A stretch of 64,000 nucleotides of DNA, taken from contig CM055113.1 of assembly GCA_029204225.1 (NCBI GenBank), forward strand, positions 11,242,234-11,306,233, written 5' to 3'. The notes beneath the pieces are model-generated. The model had not been told where the DNA came from. It saw only the letters and a program-made list of their open reading frames with translations, and did not search any database. Position numbers and translations under genes: made by a program. Shown piece after piece: positions 1-12,487 of this stretch. The DNA comes from Diphasiastrum complanatum. Lineage: Eukaryota > Streptophyta > Lycopodiopsida > Lycopodiales > Lycopodiaceae. Numbering within the stretch: the first letter of the stretch is position 1; the number at the start of each line of letters is the position of its first letter.

Positions 1-2450
1 CGACTTCTTCAAATAACTAGGGACACTGGTCCTTCGAATATTTCAAACTTGGATCCATTAGAGTTTTGACTGGTTTAGTCGACCATTTGATGTTTGAATA
101 ACAAGTTACGAATGTACCTTTGTTGACTGATATAAATTAGTCAATAATCACTATCTCTAAAAAAATCTGCGTACCAAGGCAAAAATGGGCCTCCTCCAAA
201 TCTATCATATCAAATTCATTTGATAACATCCTTCAACATTCAAATGTCATTACTAAAGAGTAATGTGTCGTCAACGTATAATGTAATGATAATGAAAGAT
301 GAATTCATTGATTTGTAGTAGACATTACAGTCAATTGAACTTGGTATAAAGCCTTGCTAAATAAAGAATTCGTTGATTCGATGAAACCATGCACGAGACA
401 ACTATTTAAGCCCATAGAGAGCCTTTCGAAGTTTGCATACATGATGGGTTTTACCCTCCAACTTGTAGCCTTTGGGTTGAGACATATAAATGTCTTCTTC
501 GATAACTCCATGTAAAAATGTAGTTTGCACATCCATCTGGTAAATCTCTAAATCTGCCATTGTTGTAAATGAAAGTAAAAGTCTGATTTGGCCATGCGAC
601 TGAAAGTTTTCTAATAATCAACATTGAAGATTTGAGAGAATCCTCTAGAAACTAGTCTTGCCTTCCACCAATCAACTAAGCCATCGACTTTGTACTTGAT
701 TTGATAAGCCCATTTGCAAAAAATGATATTCTTACCATCTAGTAGGTTTGTAACAGTCCATGTCTAGTTTTTGATAAGAGATTGATACGTGGCTATGACA
801 TTGTCAATAGATCTAGAGAGATAAAATCTATTTCAATTCGATCTTCAAAGAATTGGATTTTTAGTTGCTGCTGCTATGGCTGTGTCAGATTGTCTTCCGA
901 ATCATTGATTGGAGTAGAGTCGAAATTCAAACTTGATGCAAAATCAGGTATTGATTTGACATCTCTAACTTTCTCTTTTCTCTTGAGATTGACAAACGAA
1001 TCTTTGAGAAAGGTAACATCTATACTAAAAGTGATCTTCTTTATCACTGAATTACAAATCCTATAAGCTTTATGATTCAAAGAGGATCCAATAAAGATAG
1101 ACTTAGAACTAGTAGTATCTATCTTCTTACGAAGTTCTACTGGAATATGTGTGAAAGTAATACACCTTCTTGCTTGAATTGTTGAAAATACTTAAAGGAT
1201 TTTGATTTCTTCTTAAGAAAATAGACTATTGTCCTCCTCAAATAATCATGGATGAAGGTCAATTGCTTCCCCTATCGAGAGAGTTTTTATGGGTCCACAT
1301 ACATCGGTGTGCACAATATCTAACACACCTTTGGATTTGTGTTGCAAATCAGACTTGAAAGGAGTTCTAGCATGCTTGGCTAGAATACAACTTCGACAAA
1401 ATGTACGATCTAAAATATTGTTGCATTTGAGATCTCAAACAATGTTTGTCACTGATATATTTCAAAGACAAGTAAAATAGACATGACCCATTTTGTAATG
1501 CCATAGAAAATTTCTATCTTCTAGAGTAGAAGTAAATATAGCTTGAACAGTTGAAGCTTTGCAATGGCTTTAAGCTTATAAATATTATCTTGCATGTTTC
1601 CATGTGCAAGTACCTTTCTGCTTTTGTCTAATATTGAACAAGTATTAGAATCAAATTCGACTTTATGCCCAAATTAACGATTCTACTAATATAAAGTAGA
1701 TTTTTGGTAAGATTCAAAATATAAAGAACATTTGGAATGAAAGTAGTACCATCCCAAAATTGCAATATGATAGTGTCGATACCATCAATACTATGAGTAC
1801 TGTTATCGCCCAATGAAACATACTTTTGAGTCATAGCTTTGACTATACTCATGAAACCAATTTTCGCTGGCTTGCCATGTGTTGAGTAGCACCTGAATCC
1901 AAATACCAAGAATTGACATCTTGTCGGTTTTCATTTGCCATAAATGTTGTTTCATCAGCTTCTTTGTTGAAGTCTTTCGAACCTTCTACTGCATTAGCAC
2001 ACTGCTACTGCTACTTTTTCAATTTGAGTATTTGACAATCCTCCAGCAATTATTCGACTTTTGTGATTTCTTCGACTTCTTCTTCTTATAGAATTTCTTC
2101 AAATAAAGAGCTTCGAATTCTGGTGTTGAATGAGAGAATGAAGATCCATTTATCTGGACTTCTTCCTATAGTAGCATGGATAAAACTCTTACTAATGTAA
2201 GACCTTGCTGAGTAGAAATAATAATTATCCAATTTTCATAGGTGTTAGAAAGCTTGACAGGAGAGTCATGACAACATCTACATCATTGATTTCTGCACCA
2301 CTTACAAACATTTGCTCAAGAAGATTTTTGAAGTTGTTCAAGTGATTCGTATCAACTATTTTGAAATAAGTTGTATATGAATCAAATAACTATAGTTAAT
2401 GTAATAATAAAACTATTTTGATACTATCATAAATACAACTTATTATCATT
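1..2450 (-). mobile_element. Degenerate Ty1/copia retrotransposon, gag-protease-integrase-RT
   Basis: On the minus strand, right to left, the domains follow copia order. A gag (UBN2-like) remnant at about 2350-2140 shows LLEQMFVSGAEINDVDVV. The protease motif SWYLDSGATQHM lies at about 1910-1870, then a GDNSTHSIDGIDT region (1628-1810). An integrase zinc-finger remnant (CRSCILAKHARTPF, about 1410-1360) leads to the integrase start HTDVCGPIKTLS (about 1310-1270). The reverse transcriptase is at about 560-1, with FLHGVIEEDIY-like and KALYGLKQ-like matches in shifted frames. Frameshifts and stops interrupt every domain, so it cannot encode a working polyprotein. RNase H and the 3' LTR would lie beyond the left edge. 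I could not define an LTR or target duplication. Confidence 0.85.
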
Positions 2451-2529
2451 CACAAGTGTGAAAAATGAATGATAAAGAAAGATCGCTTCATTGCCAATTA
2501 TTCGACAAATCTATTATCAGTCAGTAGAA

Positions 2530-3632
2530 TTACTGATTTAGGTCCTAGAGTAGATTCAAATATGATCAATGCAAACTTGTCAATAGGATGAATAAGATCC
2601 TTGCACTCGGCAAGAGACATGAATACTCTCATAGATTGAGTCATTGTTATTCTGACACAAGTCAAGATTTGAATACTTCTATTCTAATTAATAAAACATT
2701 ACTTTGGCACTATAGGCTAGGGCACTTGAATCATGCATCTGTATTAAACATATTTAGACAATATCTTATACTTGATCTTAATTATTCAAATAAGAGAATT
2801 GAGCTCCATGTCTGTCAGAGTTGCATTGTTGGAAAGCAGACTAGGATTTCATTTAGATCAAGTCATAAAAACATAGAAAAAGATGTTCTAGATGTTGTTC
2901 ATTCAGACATATGTGGCCCAATGTAAATCTTGTCTTTGGTTGGTGCAAAGTTATATTCATCGATGAATTTTTGAGAAGAATAGCTATTTATTTCATAAAG
3001 CATAAATTGAAGGCTTTCAACCTCTTCAAATAATTCAAGGAGTGAGAATCACCCCTTAGTCAAAGTGGCTAAGTGTATGCTTGCTCACACGACACTGCCT
3101 AAGTTTTTCTAGGCTGAAGTTGTTTCCACTACAGCTTATACTCAAAATAGATGCTCAACTAAAGGACTCTTAAACAAGACATCTTATGAAGTTTGGACAA
3201 GCTCCAAACCATCACTATCTAATCTCATAGTATTCAAATATATTGCCTATGTGTATATACTAGAGGACATTAGAAAGAAGCTGGACTCCCACAATATCAA
3301 ATCCATTTTCATTGGTTACACTTCTACAGACAAGACTTATGAGTTGTTTGATCTTGTTGAATCAAAGATATTCTTCAGCAAAGAGGTTTTCTTCATCGAG
3401 GATCAGTTTTACAACCTCAAGGACAAGGGTAAGATTCTAACAGTCAAACTATCAAACACTCCTATTTTCGATAGAATTATTCCTATTGTAGGTCCAAGTC
3501 CATCAACAAGAGAGAAACAACTTATCAATAGAAAGAAGCTCTTGGTCAGGAGATGCAGATATGGATTTACATTCTTCCTCAACAATGGTCCAATCTCATG
3601 GAACAGTCGCAAGAAAATCTCAGTAGCTCTAT
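2530..3632 (+). mobile_element. Ty1/copia element B, left part (pre-integrase and integrase)
   Basis: The frame at 2588-2926 reads WHYRLGHLNHASVL then CQSCIVGKQTRISF, the H/C zinc-finger layout of a GAG-pre-integrase domain, and ends in VVHSDICGPM, the first catalytic Asp of a copia integrase. A stop then breaks the frame. The frame at 3251-3676 carries the integrase C-terminal IRKKLDSHNIKSIFIGYTS. The middle of the core (about 2930-3250) is frame-shifted. The element faces away from the copia copy at 1-2450 and resembles it. It is cut at 3632 by the nested LTR element and resumes at 10674. Confidence 0.85.
3628..3632. repeat. Left target-site duplication TCTAT
   Basis: TCTAT directly precedes the left LTR and recurs at 10674-10678 directly after the right LTR. 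A 5-bp duplication is what an LTR-retrotransposon integrase leaves, and it fixes both element borders. Confidence 0.9.
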
Positions 3633-4624
<992 letters not shown>

Positions 4625-4761
4625 CTCCTCAAAAATCTAGTTTGGTAAATCTAGCTTGATGGAAAACATGATGATCTTGAGCTTGAATCCATGGGCTGAA
4701 TTGGTCTTTGCTGGTTCAAAAGGTGTGAAGATCAGCCAATGAGCTTGATGTTGATCTGAAA

Positions 4762-6150
4762 TCACCATATCCATGATAGTGCTTCTTTGATGTTGACATC
4801 TTTGATGAGCTTGAGAACTTTGCACCATCCTAGCACCTCCAAAATTGATCCCTTCCAAATTTCATGTAGATGCTTGACCTTGAGGCTTGCTCCTTCATGT
4901 GCATGTTCCTCCATGAGAAAATAAAGATTTATTTTTGATTTATTAGGATCACAAAGATCTAACATCATGTTACCATGATCTAGAGAATTAGACTCATCCA
5001 AATTGGCAAGACTATGCATGCTATAATAATAAAGTGTTTGCATCATATCTTCATACTTGTTTACCATGCTAATCTCAGATCCAATGAGGCTAAATACTTC
5101 ATTATGGAGATAACTGTCTTTAGAAGATAATTCACTTACTCTCATAAAGAGTTTACAATTTGCCTCAATACAAATTTTCAAACTATGAGTGAACAAATCA
5201 CTTTTGCTCTTACATGACTCAAGAGCATACATTTGATGAAATAGCCATTTGCTTTCTAATTGATTTAAAATCAATTTCAACCTTTTAAGAACATCATCTA
5301 TGTTCTCAAGAGAGACTTCATACTCAACTAGTATGGCTTTACTCCAATTTTTAGATGCAATGATCTCACTAAAGCAAATTGATTTATCAAATGACATAGG
5401 AGAAGTAAGTATGAGATGTATACCACATAAGGTATGCTCCTCTTTCCCTTGAAATGTGAGGCACATGGACTCAACCATGTTTCTTGAGATTCTTTTTGGA
5501 ATCACAACTTGAGAAGGTCTCTCATCCTCAATCCTTGACATACTTGAACCTTGAGAAGGACTCTCCTCCTCAATCCTTGGCACACTTGAACCTTGAGATG
5601 ACTCCTTAAGATCCTCTTCATGATGCTCCTTTTTGATGGAAATCCGAGACCTCCATGTCTCATAATGATCACAACAATCATGACCATTCAATATGTACTT
5701 CATATGATGATCAAGGTTACTTATGCTAGAAACATAAGTCCAAAAATCACCACAACTTGGCATGATTTTTCCAATATTGAAATCAAAAGGTATTTCCATC
5801 TCAATAAGGCTAACTACTTGCTTATGGATATAAGTGTCCACTTTGGATGGTTCACTTATTCTCATAAGAAGTTTACAACTTGCCTTGAAGATTGAAAACT
5901 TACAATTTTCATCTTTATGAATGAACACATCATTCATGATCTTATTGAAACCAAAAGATCCTACATTATGAAGATATTTCCATTTCCTTGACTTCATAAC
6001 TAATGTAAGCTTACAAGGAAAACATATTTTGCTATCTTTTAAGGCATCACACTCAACTAGGCAAACTATTTTCATTTTGTGACTGCTCCTTATTCTTGAT
6101 TGATTTCTCTTTGATAATAACAATAAGTTTGAACTTGTCCAAAGTTCCAA
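4762..6150 (-). CDS. Unknown ORF of the nested LTR element, copy 1 (462 aa)
   Basis: An open frame of 462 codons with no family I recognise. It contains two diverged internal modules: CKLLMRISEPSKVDTYIHKQ at about residue 90-110 and CKLFMRVSELSSKDSYLHNE at about residue 330-350, each followed by a V(V/F)SLI..EI stretch and later an LDH motif. Between them lies a short Ser/Gln/Arg repeat with a period near 13 residues (SSQGSSVPRIEEESPSQGSS). No signal peptide or membrane segment is evident. The start Met is not secure, because the frame overlaps the zinc-motif ORF on its 5' side. It takes the place of pol in this element. It could be a diverged gag relative or captured host sequence. Confidence 0.6.
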   Translation of the reverse strand: MELWTSSNLLLLSKRNQSRIRSSHKMKIVCLVECDALKDSKICFPCKLTLVMKSRKWKYLHNVGSFGFNKIMNDVFIHKDENCKFSIFKASCKLLMRISEPSKVDTYIHKQVVSLIEMEIPFDFNIGKIMPSCGDFWTYVSSISNLDHHMKYILNGHDCCDHYETWRSRISIKKEHHEEDLKESSQGSSVPRIEEESPSQGSSMSRIEDERPSQVVIPKRISRNMVESMCLTFQGKEEHTLCGIHLILTSPMSFDKSICFSEIIASKNWSKAILVEYEVSLENIDDVLKRLKLILNQLESKWLFHQMYALESCKSKSDLFTHSLKICIEANCKLFMRVSELSSKDSYLHNEVFSLIGSEISMVNKYEDMMQTLYYYSMHSLANLDESNSLDHGNMMLDLCDPNKSKINLYFLMEEHAHEGASLKVKHLHEIWKGSILEVLGWCKVLKLIKDVNIKEALSWIW

Positions 6151-6548
6151 GCAAAATAATTTCCAAGGACATAAAATAAATCCAAGTTACTTTCATGAAA
6201 GTGACATCTATCTTTGCATCTTGAACCAAACAATGTACTTCCAAATGAAAAATTTCAAAATATTTGACATGTGTTGTGATGGACTCTTGAAGACAAATCT
6301 TGCAAGTCCTTGTGAGACTCCAAGCCTCATTCACCTTTCCACAAAGGAAACACCTTTCCTTGGACTTGTCCTTCTTGTATTTGCATTTTGAACTTGAAGC
6401 TCCATCCTTCACCTCGGCCCCCTTGCTTTGGTTCTCCTTGGATGGACTGGTCTTCTTTTTGTAGCATCTTGAGAAAAAATATCCTCCCTTGCCACAAAGG
6501 TTGCACTCAGGATCCTTTCTTTCCTTCAATAGGATGCCACCTATTGAT
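4945..6548 (-). repeat. 1.6-kb tandem repeat, unit 1
   Basis: This stretch matches 6566-8168 at an offset of 1620-1621 bp with few differences. The seam at about 6549-6565 is the T-rich sequence TTTTTTTCCTTCAATAGG. Each unit carries the Cys-rich segment plus both modules of the unknown ORF. Confidence 0.93.
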
Positions 6549-7099
6549 CCTTTTTTTCCTTCAATAGGATCACAAAGATCTAAAATCATGTTACCATGAT
6601 CTAGAGAATTAGACTCATCCAAATTGGCAAGACTATGCATGCTATAATAACAAAGTGTTTGCATCATATCTTCATACTTGTTTACCATGCTAATCTCAGA
6701 TCCAATGAGGCTAAATACTTCATTATGGAGATAACTGTCTTTAGAAGATGATTCACTTACTCTCATAAAGAGTTTACAATTTGCCTCAATACAAATTTTC
6801 AAACTATGAGTGAACAAATCACTTTTGCTCTTACATGACTCAAGAGCATACATTTGATGAAATAACCATTTGCTTTCTAATTGATTTAAAATCAATTTCA
6901 ACCTTTTAAGAACATCATCTATGTTCTCAAGAGAGACTTCATACTCAACTAGTATAGCTTTACTCCAATTTTGAGATGCAATAATCTCACTAAAGCAAAT
7001 TGGTTTATCAAATGACATAGGAGAAGTAAGTATGAGATGTATACCACATGAGGTATGCTCCTCTTTCCCTTGAAATGTGAGGCACATGGACTCAACCAT
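6053..7099 (-). CDS. Unknown ORF of the nested element, junction frame (348 aa)
   Basis: The frame begins with the second module (MVESMCLTFQGKEE...), crosses the junction of the two 1.6-kb units and ends in a Cys-rich segment. That segment has CNLCGKGGYFFSRC and CFLCGKVNEAWSLTRTCKIC, knuckle-like Cys pairs that suggest metal or nucleic-acid binding. It is not canonical CX2CX4HX4C, because the expected His is missing. Near residue 195 the frame passes directly from DLCDP to EGKKGSIGG, which marks the duplication seam. Function is unknown. Confidence 0.5.
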   Translation of the reverse strand: MVESMCLTFQGKEEHTSCGIHLILTSPMSFDKPICFSEIIASQNWSKAILVEYEVSLENIDDVLKRLKLILNQLESKWLFHQMYALESCKSKSDLFTHSLKICIEANCKLFMRVSESSSKDSYLHNEVFSLIGSEISMVNKYEDMMQTLCYYSMHSLANLDESNSLDHGNMILDLCDPIEGKKGSIGGILLKERKDPECNLCGKGGYFFSRCYKKKTSPSKENQSKGAEVKDGASSSKCKYKKDKSKERCFLCGKVNEAWSLTRTCKICLQESITTHVKYFEIFHLEVHCLVQDAKIDVTFMKVTWIYFMSLEIILLGTLDKFKLIVIIKEKSIKNKEQSQNENSLPS

Positions 7100-8168
7100 G
7101 TTTCTTGAGAACTTTTTGGAATCACAACTTGAGAAGGTCTCTCATCCTCAATCCTTGACATACTTGAACCTTGAGAAGGACTCTCCTCCTCAATCCTTGG
7201 CACACTTGAACCTTGAGATGACTCCTTAAGATCCTCTTCATGATGCTCCTTTTTTATGGAAATCCGAGACCTCCATGTCTCATAATGATCACAACAATCA
7301 TGACCATTCAATATGTACTTCATATGATGATCAAGGTTACTTATGCTAGAAACATAAGTCCAAAAATCACCACAACTTGGCATGATTTTTCCAATATTGA
7401 AATCAAAAGGTATTTCCATCTCAATAAGGCTAACTACTTGCTTATGGATATAAGTGTCCACTTTGGATGGTTCACTTATTCTCATAAGAAGTTTACAACT
7501 TGCCTTGAAGATTGAAAACTTACAATTTTCATCTTTATGAATGAACACATCATTCATGATCTTATTGAAACCAAAAGATCCTACATTATGAAGATATTTC
7601 CATTTCCTTGACTTCATAACTAATGTAAGCTTACAAGGAAAACATATTTTGCTATCTTTTAAGGCATCACACTCAACTAGGCAAACTATTTTCATTTTGT
7701 GACTGCTCCTTATTCTTGATTGATTTCTCTTTGATAATAACAATAAGTTTGAACTTGTCCAAAGTTCCAAGCAAAATAATTTCCAAGGACATAAAATAAA
7801 TCCAAGTTACTTTCATGAAAGTGACATCTATCTTTGCATCTTGAACCAAACAATGTACTTCCAAATGAAAAATTTCAAAATATTTGACATGTGTTGTGAT
7901 GGACTCTTGAAGACAAATCTTGCAAGTCCTTGTGAGACTCCAAGCCTCATTCACCTTTCCACAAAGGAAACACCTTTCCTTGGACTTGTCCTTCTTGTAT
8001 TTGCATTTTGAACTTGAAGCTCCATCCTTCACCTCGGCCCCCTTGCTTTGGTTCTCCTTGGATGGACTGGTCTTCTTTTTGTAGCATCTTGAGAAAAAAT
8101 ATCCTCCCTTGCCACAAAGGTTGCACTCAGGATCCTTTCTTTCCTTCAATAGGATGCCACCTATTGAT
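6566..8168 (-). repeat. 1.6-kb tandem repeat, unit 2
   Basis: Second unit of the duplication described at 4945-6548. It differs from unit 1 by scattered substitutions and one indel near 7110 that breaks the reading frame. Confidence 0.93.
6949..7770 (-). pseudogene. Unknown ORF of the nested element, copy 2, truncated
   Basis: The first about 230 residues are essentially the same as the ORF at 4762-6150 (both start MELWTSSNLLL). A single-base indel near 7107-7115 then shifts the frame, giving SSQETWLSPC where copy 1 reads RISRNMVESMC, and the frame ends early. The downstream module continues in the frame at 6053-7099. This is the older or inactivated copy of the duplicated unit. Confidence 0.75.
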
Positions 8169-8251
8169 GCCATGTGAATAAAAAACTGTGATATAATTCT
8201 ACAAATGTAATTTGTGACTTTGAAGAGACTAGATTTGAACATCTTCAACAA
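7673..8251 (-). CDS. Cys-rich (zinc-knuckle-like) ORF of the nested element
   Basis: 192 codons opening near the 5' side of the internal region. After a short leader (MLKMFKSSLFKV) come CNLCGKGGYFFSRCYKKK, a Lys/Ser-rich stretch, CFLCGKVNEAW and CKICLQES. Paired CxxC motifs with basic linkers recall gag nucleocapsid knuckles or a small zinc-binding host protein. The same segment, nearly unchanged, is in unit 1 (about 6150-6547). Its frame ends just inside the next ORF, so the two may once have been one long protein. Confidence 0.5.
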   Translation of the reverse strand: MLKMFKSSLFKVTNYICRIISQFFIHMASIGGILLKERKDPECNLCGKGGYFFSRCYKKKTSPSKENQSKGAEVKDGASSSKCKYKKDKSKERCFLCGKVNEAWSLTRTCKICLQESITTHVKYFEIFHLEVHCLVQDAKIDVTFMKVTWIYFMSLEIILLGTLDKFKLIVIIKEKSIKNKEQSQNENSLPS

Positions 8252-9836
8252 TCTAGAAGGATCTACAAAAGATCTAGCTCACAAACCTAAGAATCAATCT
8301 TCACAGTAATGACTAGTCACTTGGAAACTTTGCTTTGATCACTAAGACAAAAGCACAAAATCTTTGAATCAAATCACTAAAGAAATCAGATCCAATCTCC
8401 TATTGGACTCATCAAATACCAATGACTCTTTCTTTTAGAAGTTGAAATGGATATGAAAAAGATTTGACACCTAGATTTTTCTTTTCACTTGACTAGTTCT
8501 CTCAACACTTGAGATTCTTGAACAAAAGATGGGTTTTGTTTCAAATACATGAAAATAAAACTTAATCACTTATTTTGGACTCACTCTTTACCCAAATAAT
8601 CTCACACTTGAGATTTAGAATGAATTTGATATGATTTGACAACAAACTATACCACCAATTTTTCACAAAGCTTAAAAAATTAGACAACTAGAGATTCACA
8701 AAGATCTCAACCATGCATGAATACTCAAATATGGACTCCTCCTCATTCTAGACATCCAATGGGATCACAAATTGACCCTCACACTCTCACAAAGAAAGTT
8801 GAATAGAACTAATTTGAGTTTCATACATTCTATGTCAATTTTTGCTCAACAAATTGAATTCAATCACTCCTATTGGATTCCACCAATTACTCTAGTTTTT
8901 AAGACTTGGAATGAAATTCAAAATCAAAAGTGGTGATTTTTCTCAATAATATATTGTGCTTCAAAGAGCTAATGCCACTTAGAAAGATTTGATCACCTAG
9001 GAAGAGACAAACTCTCCACCAATAACAACACATAATGAGCTTCTAGATCTTGCCCTCTACAAAGGAAGGAACTCTTAGAAAATTGGATCTCTCTCTACAC
9101 ATTTGCCATAGACACCTTAATGACTCTTTTAAAACTTTACAATCACTCAAACAAATTGAGTAGGGTTGAACAATGTGACTTGGATCTCAATCTCTTTTCT
9201 AGAACTCTCAATTGAAGCCAATCTATGTCAAATTCTACAAAAGATTTGCATAGATGCTCTATATGCACTAGAAACTCTCAAAGGTTTCACTTGGAGGATA
9301 GATCCAACGATGTTTTCTAGCAAATTGATGCTTCTAAACATGACTCTATCACTCTTGAACAAATCTAGAGTGAGGGTACAATGGATTTCAACCTCTCACC
9401 TTGCATATCACTCCTTAATCTATGATTTTTAGCAAAATCTCTCTTAACTTCAACATACACTCAAAAACTCAGAGAAGATCAATTAATACACCTATTTCAC
9501 GCTTAAATTTTAGTTTTTTGGCTGATCTAATCCAAGAACTAATCAAGGGATTAGATTCTCTATAGAAAATGCTTGATTTTGCACCAAAAATCACTCAAAT
9601 TGGGTATGTGAGTCAAATTCTACAAATTTTTAAAGTTTCTCAGTAAAAACCGGAGCTGTATAGCCTCACACGTGTGAAAAGAATTCCTACAACCCACAAC
9701 AAGATCTGGACCAAAAATTTTGAGAATAGCTATCAAATCCAACTCGCTACACAAAATTTGACTAGTTTCCAAAAACTGCTAATTTTGGCTTTGATTTGGA
9801 TCAACCCTATCAATTTCAACAAAACCTCTTGTACTA
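8252..9836 (-). other. Untranslated leader of the nested LTR element
   Basis: About 1.6 kb between the primer-binding site and the first ORF. It is A/T-rich with no frame of convincing length on the minus strand. A plus-strand frame at 9166-9432 is probably chance. Long leaders are usual in large non-autonomous LTR elements, where packaging signals are expected. Confidence 0.6.
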
Positions 9837-9849
9837 GGCTCTGATACCA
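9837..9849 (-). other. Primer-binding site, tRNA-Met type
   Basis: The minus strand reads TGGTATCAGAGCC directly after the LTR end TTTTTCACA. This is the usual plant initiator-tRNA-Met primer site and sets the element's direction. Confidence 0.92.
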
Positions 9850-10673
9850 TGTGAAAAAAGTACAAAAAGGACCAAGAGTGGACCCTAATCTGATCCTCAA
9901 GAGGGATTGGTTGTCAGATTACTTGATCTATCAATCTACTTCAGATTAAGATCAATCTAGATCAATTCTAGACACAAAATCCTAACAAGAACAATCATTA
10001 ATTGAAGGTAAGTGTACTTTATGATTTCACACGTGTGAAACATTGTCTGAGTATGGACTCCAACCTGAAAATCAACTACACATTGATAGAACCTCAAAAC
10101 AATCAAAACAAATGTAGACAAATGGAGAGAATTGCTTCCAAAACCAAGATTGGTGTCTCACATTGATTATGGCCAAATGTGGCTCTATATATACAATAAG
10201 TGGGAGATCATGGTACTGATCATCCCTATGATCCCACATGTGTGAAGGTGCTTTGTCATATGATGATTCATCATGCAAAACTGACACTTGGGACAAAACC
10301 TTCTATTTTGAGCACATTTGGTCCATTTTCCTTCTATATGGAGATCTACTTGGAAATCTTCTAGAAGTCAAAATTCACCTACGTCAGCTTATTCCACACA
10401 TGTGAGTTGTCCTCTACACATGGGATATGACACCTAACCAAAGGATGTGGCTCATGCAATCCATAGATTGATGCCATGTGTCATATGTCTAGAAAACTAG
10501 TTTTTGGCCTTTATAGCCACTAGAACTTGAATTAACTCATATGTACAACCTATATGATTATGGTACATGACAAGTGCACTATTTTAACATGTGGGAACAG
10601 GCTCCACACATGTGTAATCATCCTATATATATGATTTTTGGCCTCTACCAAGCTTATTTTTGTATTTTTCACA
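9850..10673 (-). repeat. 5' LTR of the nested element (824 bp)
   Basis: Partner of the LTR at 3633-4624. It begins TGTGAAAAAAG and ends TTTTTCACA in plus orientation, and is followed by the target duplication TCTAT. Apart from the TA run, the two LTRs differ by only scattered substitutions, so the insertion is fairly young. Confidence 0.92.
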
Positions 10674-11460
10674 TCTATTATCTATAGAATCAAAGTATAT
10701 CATTGTCTCTCAAGCAACAAAGAAAACAATGTGGTTGAAAAGCTTACGATCGGACGTTTTTCTGAAACAGTATGATCTGACAATGATCTTTTGATAATCA
10801 ATGTGTTATTGCTTTATCAGCCAATCATAGATTTCATTCTAGGAGTAAGCACATTGACATTAAGTATCTGACATAAATTTGATAGGTGTAGTCGTGCATT
10901 GAAGAAGGATCATTTTGTAGTGCCCGACATTTGCATCTATTGAATGCAGTTTTTGTTGTGTCGACCTTTCCTTTTTCCAACAAAAGGTCATCTAGACATT
11001 GATTGGGATGGTAGCATAGATGATAGGAGAATCAACTACTATTTATGCTTTTGATATTGGCAATGGTTGTTCTCCCGGTCAAGCAAAAAACAAGACACTA
11101 TTTCACTTTCTACCATAGATGCTAAGTATAAGGCTCTTTGTTCAACAACATATGAAGCAATTTGACTACTTTAGCTGCTTAGGGAAATTGGCATAAGGCA
11201 AATCAAAGGTATGATCATTTTTTGTGATAGTCAAAATTTTGGAATGCAATTGGAAACCTATATTTCATGCTGGGACAAAGCACACAGAGTAAAGTACCAT
11301 TTCATATGTGAAGCTTTGCTCAAAAGACATAGGCGTGATTCATTGTAGTACTGCATTACAATTGGCTGATATATTCACAAAGTCGCAAATCAAGGACAAA
11401 TTTGAGAACTTCAAGATAAAGCTTGGCATGGAGAAAAAATAACTTGAAGTTCGGAAGAAA
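10674..11460 (+). mobile_element. Ty1/copia element B, right part (RNase H end)
   Basis: This continues the element interrupted at 3632. At about 11105-11165 a frame reads TIDAKYKALCSTTYEAI, the RNase H motif found as SEAEY(K/M)A in plant copia elements. At about 11340-11440 it reads LADIFTKSQIKDKF...KLGMEKK, the polyprotein C-terminus. Most of the RT between integrase and RNase H is missing, so the element was internally deleted as well as split. Confidence 0.85.
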
Positions 11461-12480
11461 TTGAAGGATATGTCTTTTCTACCTTATTCACAATATCCTA
11501 ATAATGTATATTTCATGTTTTGAGTTGTGATTAACTATGTTATCATGGAGGCATGTTCCATGAATAGTTTCCTTGTTAATGGCCTATAAACATTGATTAT
11601 TGAGGACTAATCAACTGGATCTTTTAAAATTATTTTATGATTGCTTTCTCTCTCTAAGTTCTAGATGGTTGGGCGAATATTTCTCAAGCCTTAGCTACTA
11701 CATAGGTACATTCTTCTTGTATTTTCAAGTTAATGTAATATACAATGTGTGGAGCAATTCCCTTCCTGCCTTGTCTTGATAGCGATTGATGGTGTGCTTA
11801 TGTGATTGGATCGATCAACATTAGTTTTGTCAACCGATCAAATCCGCAAAAACACTCAAAAGGACACCTTGGAGACAACTGACCAAGTAAAAGCTCAAGA
11901 TATAGCAATCTAAGCTTCACTCCCAAGCCATGGAATTTGAATACTTGAAGAGAGAAAGAAGAAAAAAATCTAAAGAAGGAATTATATGGGCAAGCTTCCA
12001 CTTGTATATATAGCCTATAGAGGCTTGTGCACACAACCTCCATATTGACTTGCCTCACTCTAGGTCCAACTAGTCGTCTTTTTGAATGCATATTAGTTGT
12101 CGCACACCATGTCACTACATGAGTGCATGGGTTCTCATAGGATTATTAATTACATAATTTGCCTTGAATGCAATTTTGAGGCATAACTAGTAATCTCGAC
12201 AATTGGAGGAACGCGATGACATTTGTTTTGGGACTTTGACCTGAAAAAGAGTAATCTTTTTTGGTGTTTTTTAATGGTCCTAGTTTTAGGCCAAAATCAT
12301 AGATTTTTTTAATAGATCTCTAAATTTTGTTTTTAAATAAAGAACTACAAGTTTTTTGTTGCAAACTTCATTAAAACCATCATAATTACAGATGAAATAA
12401 TAATTCAAGAGAACAAATGATTTTTGAAACTCGAAATCCCATTGAAATACAAAACAACTTAAATTATATTTGCACATTTT
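11461..12480. other. Copia 3' flank or LTR remnant, no gene seen
   Basis: A purine-rich stretch (about 11452-11467) follows the copia stop, then TGTC-initial sequence that may be the 3' LTR, but no matching 5' copy is in the window to prove it. A short minus-strand frame at 11798-12115 and a TATATATAG-like box near 12005 are weak signals. I see no supported gene between 12120 and 12480. Confidence 0.4.
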
Positions 12481-12487
12481 TTTTTTA

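Noticed and set aside
9166-9432. 88-residue plus-strand frame in the nested element
   Set aside because: Wrong strand for the element and no recognisable motif.
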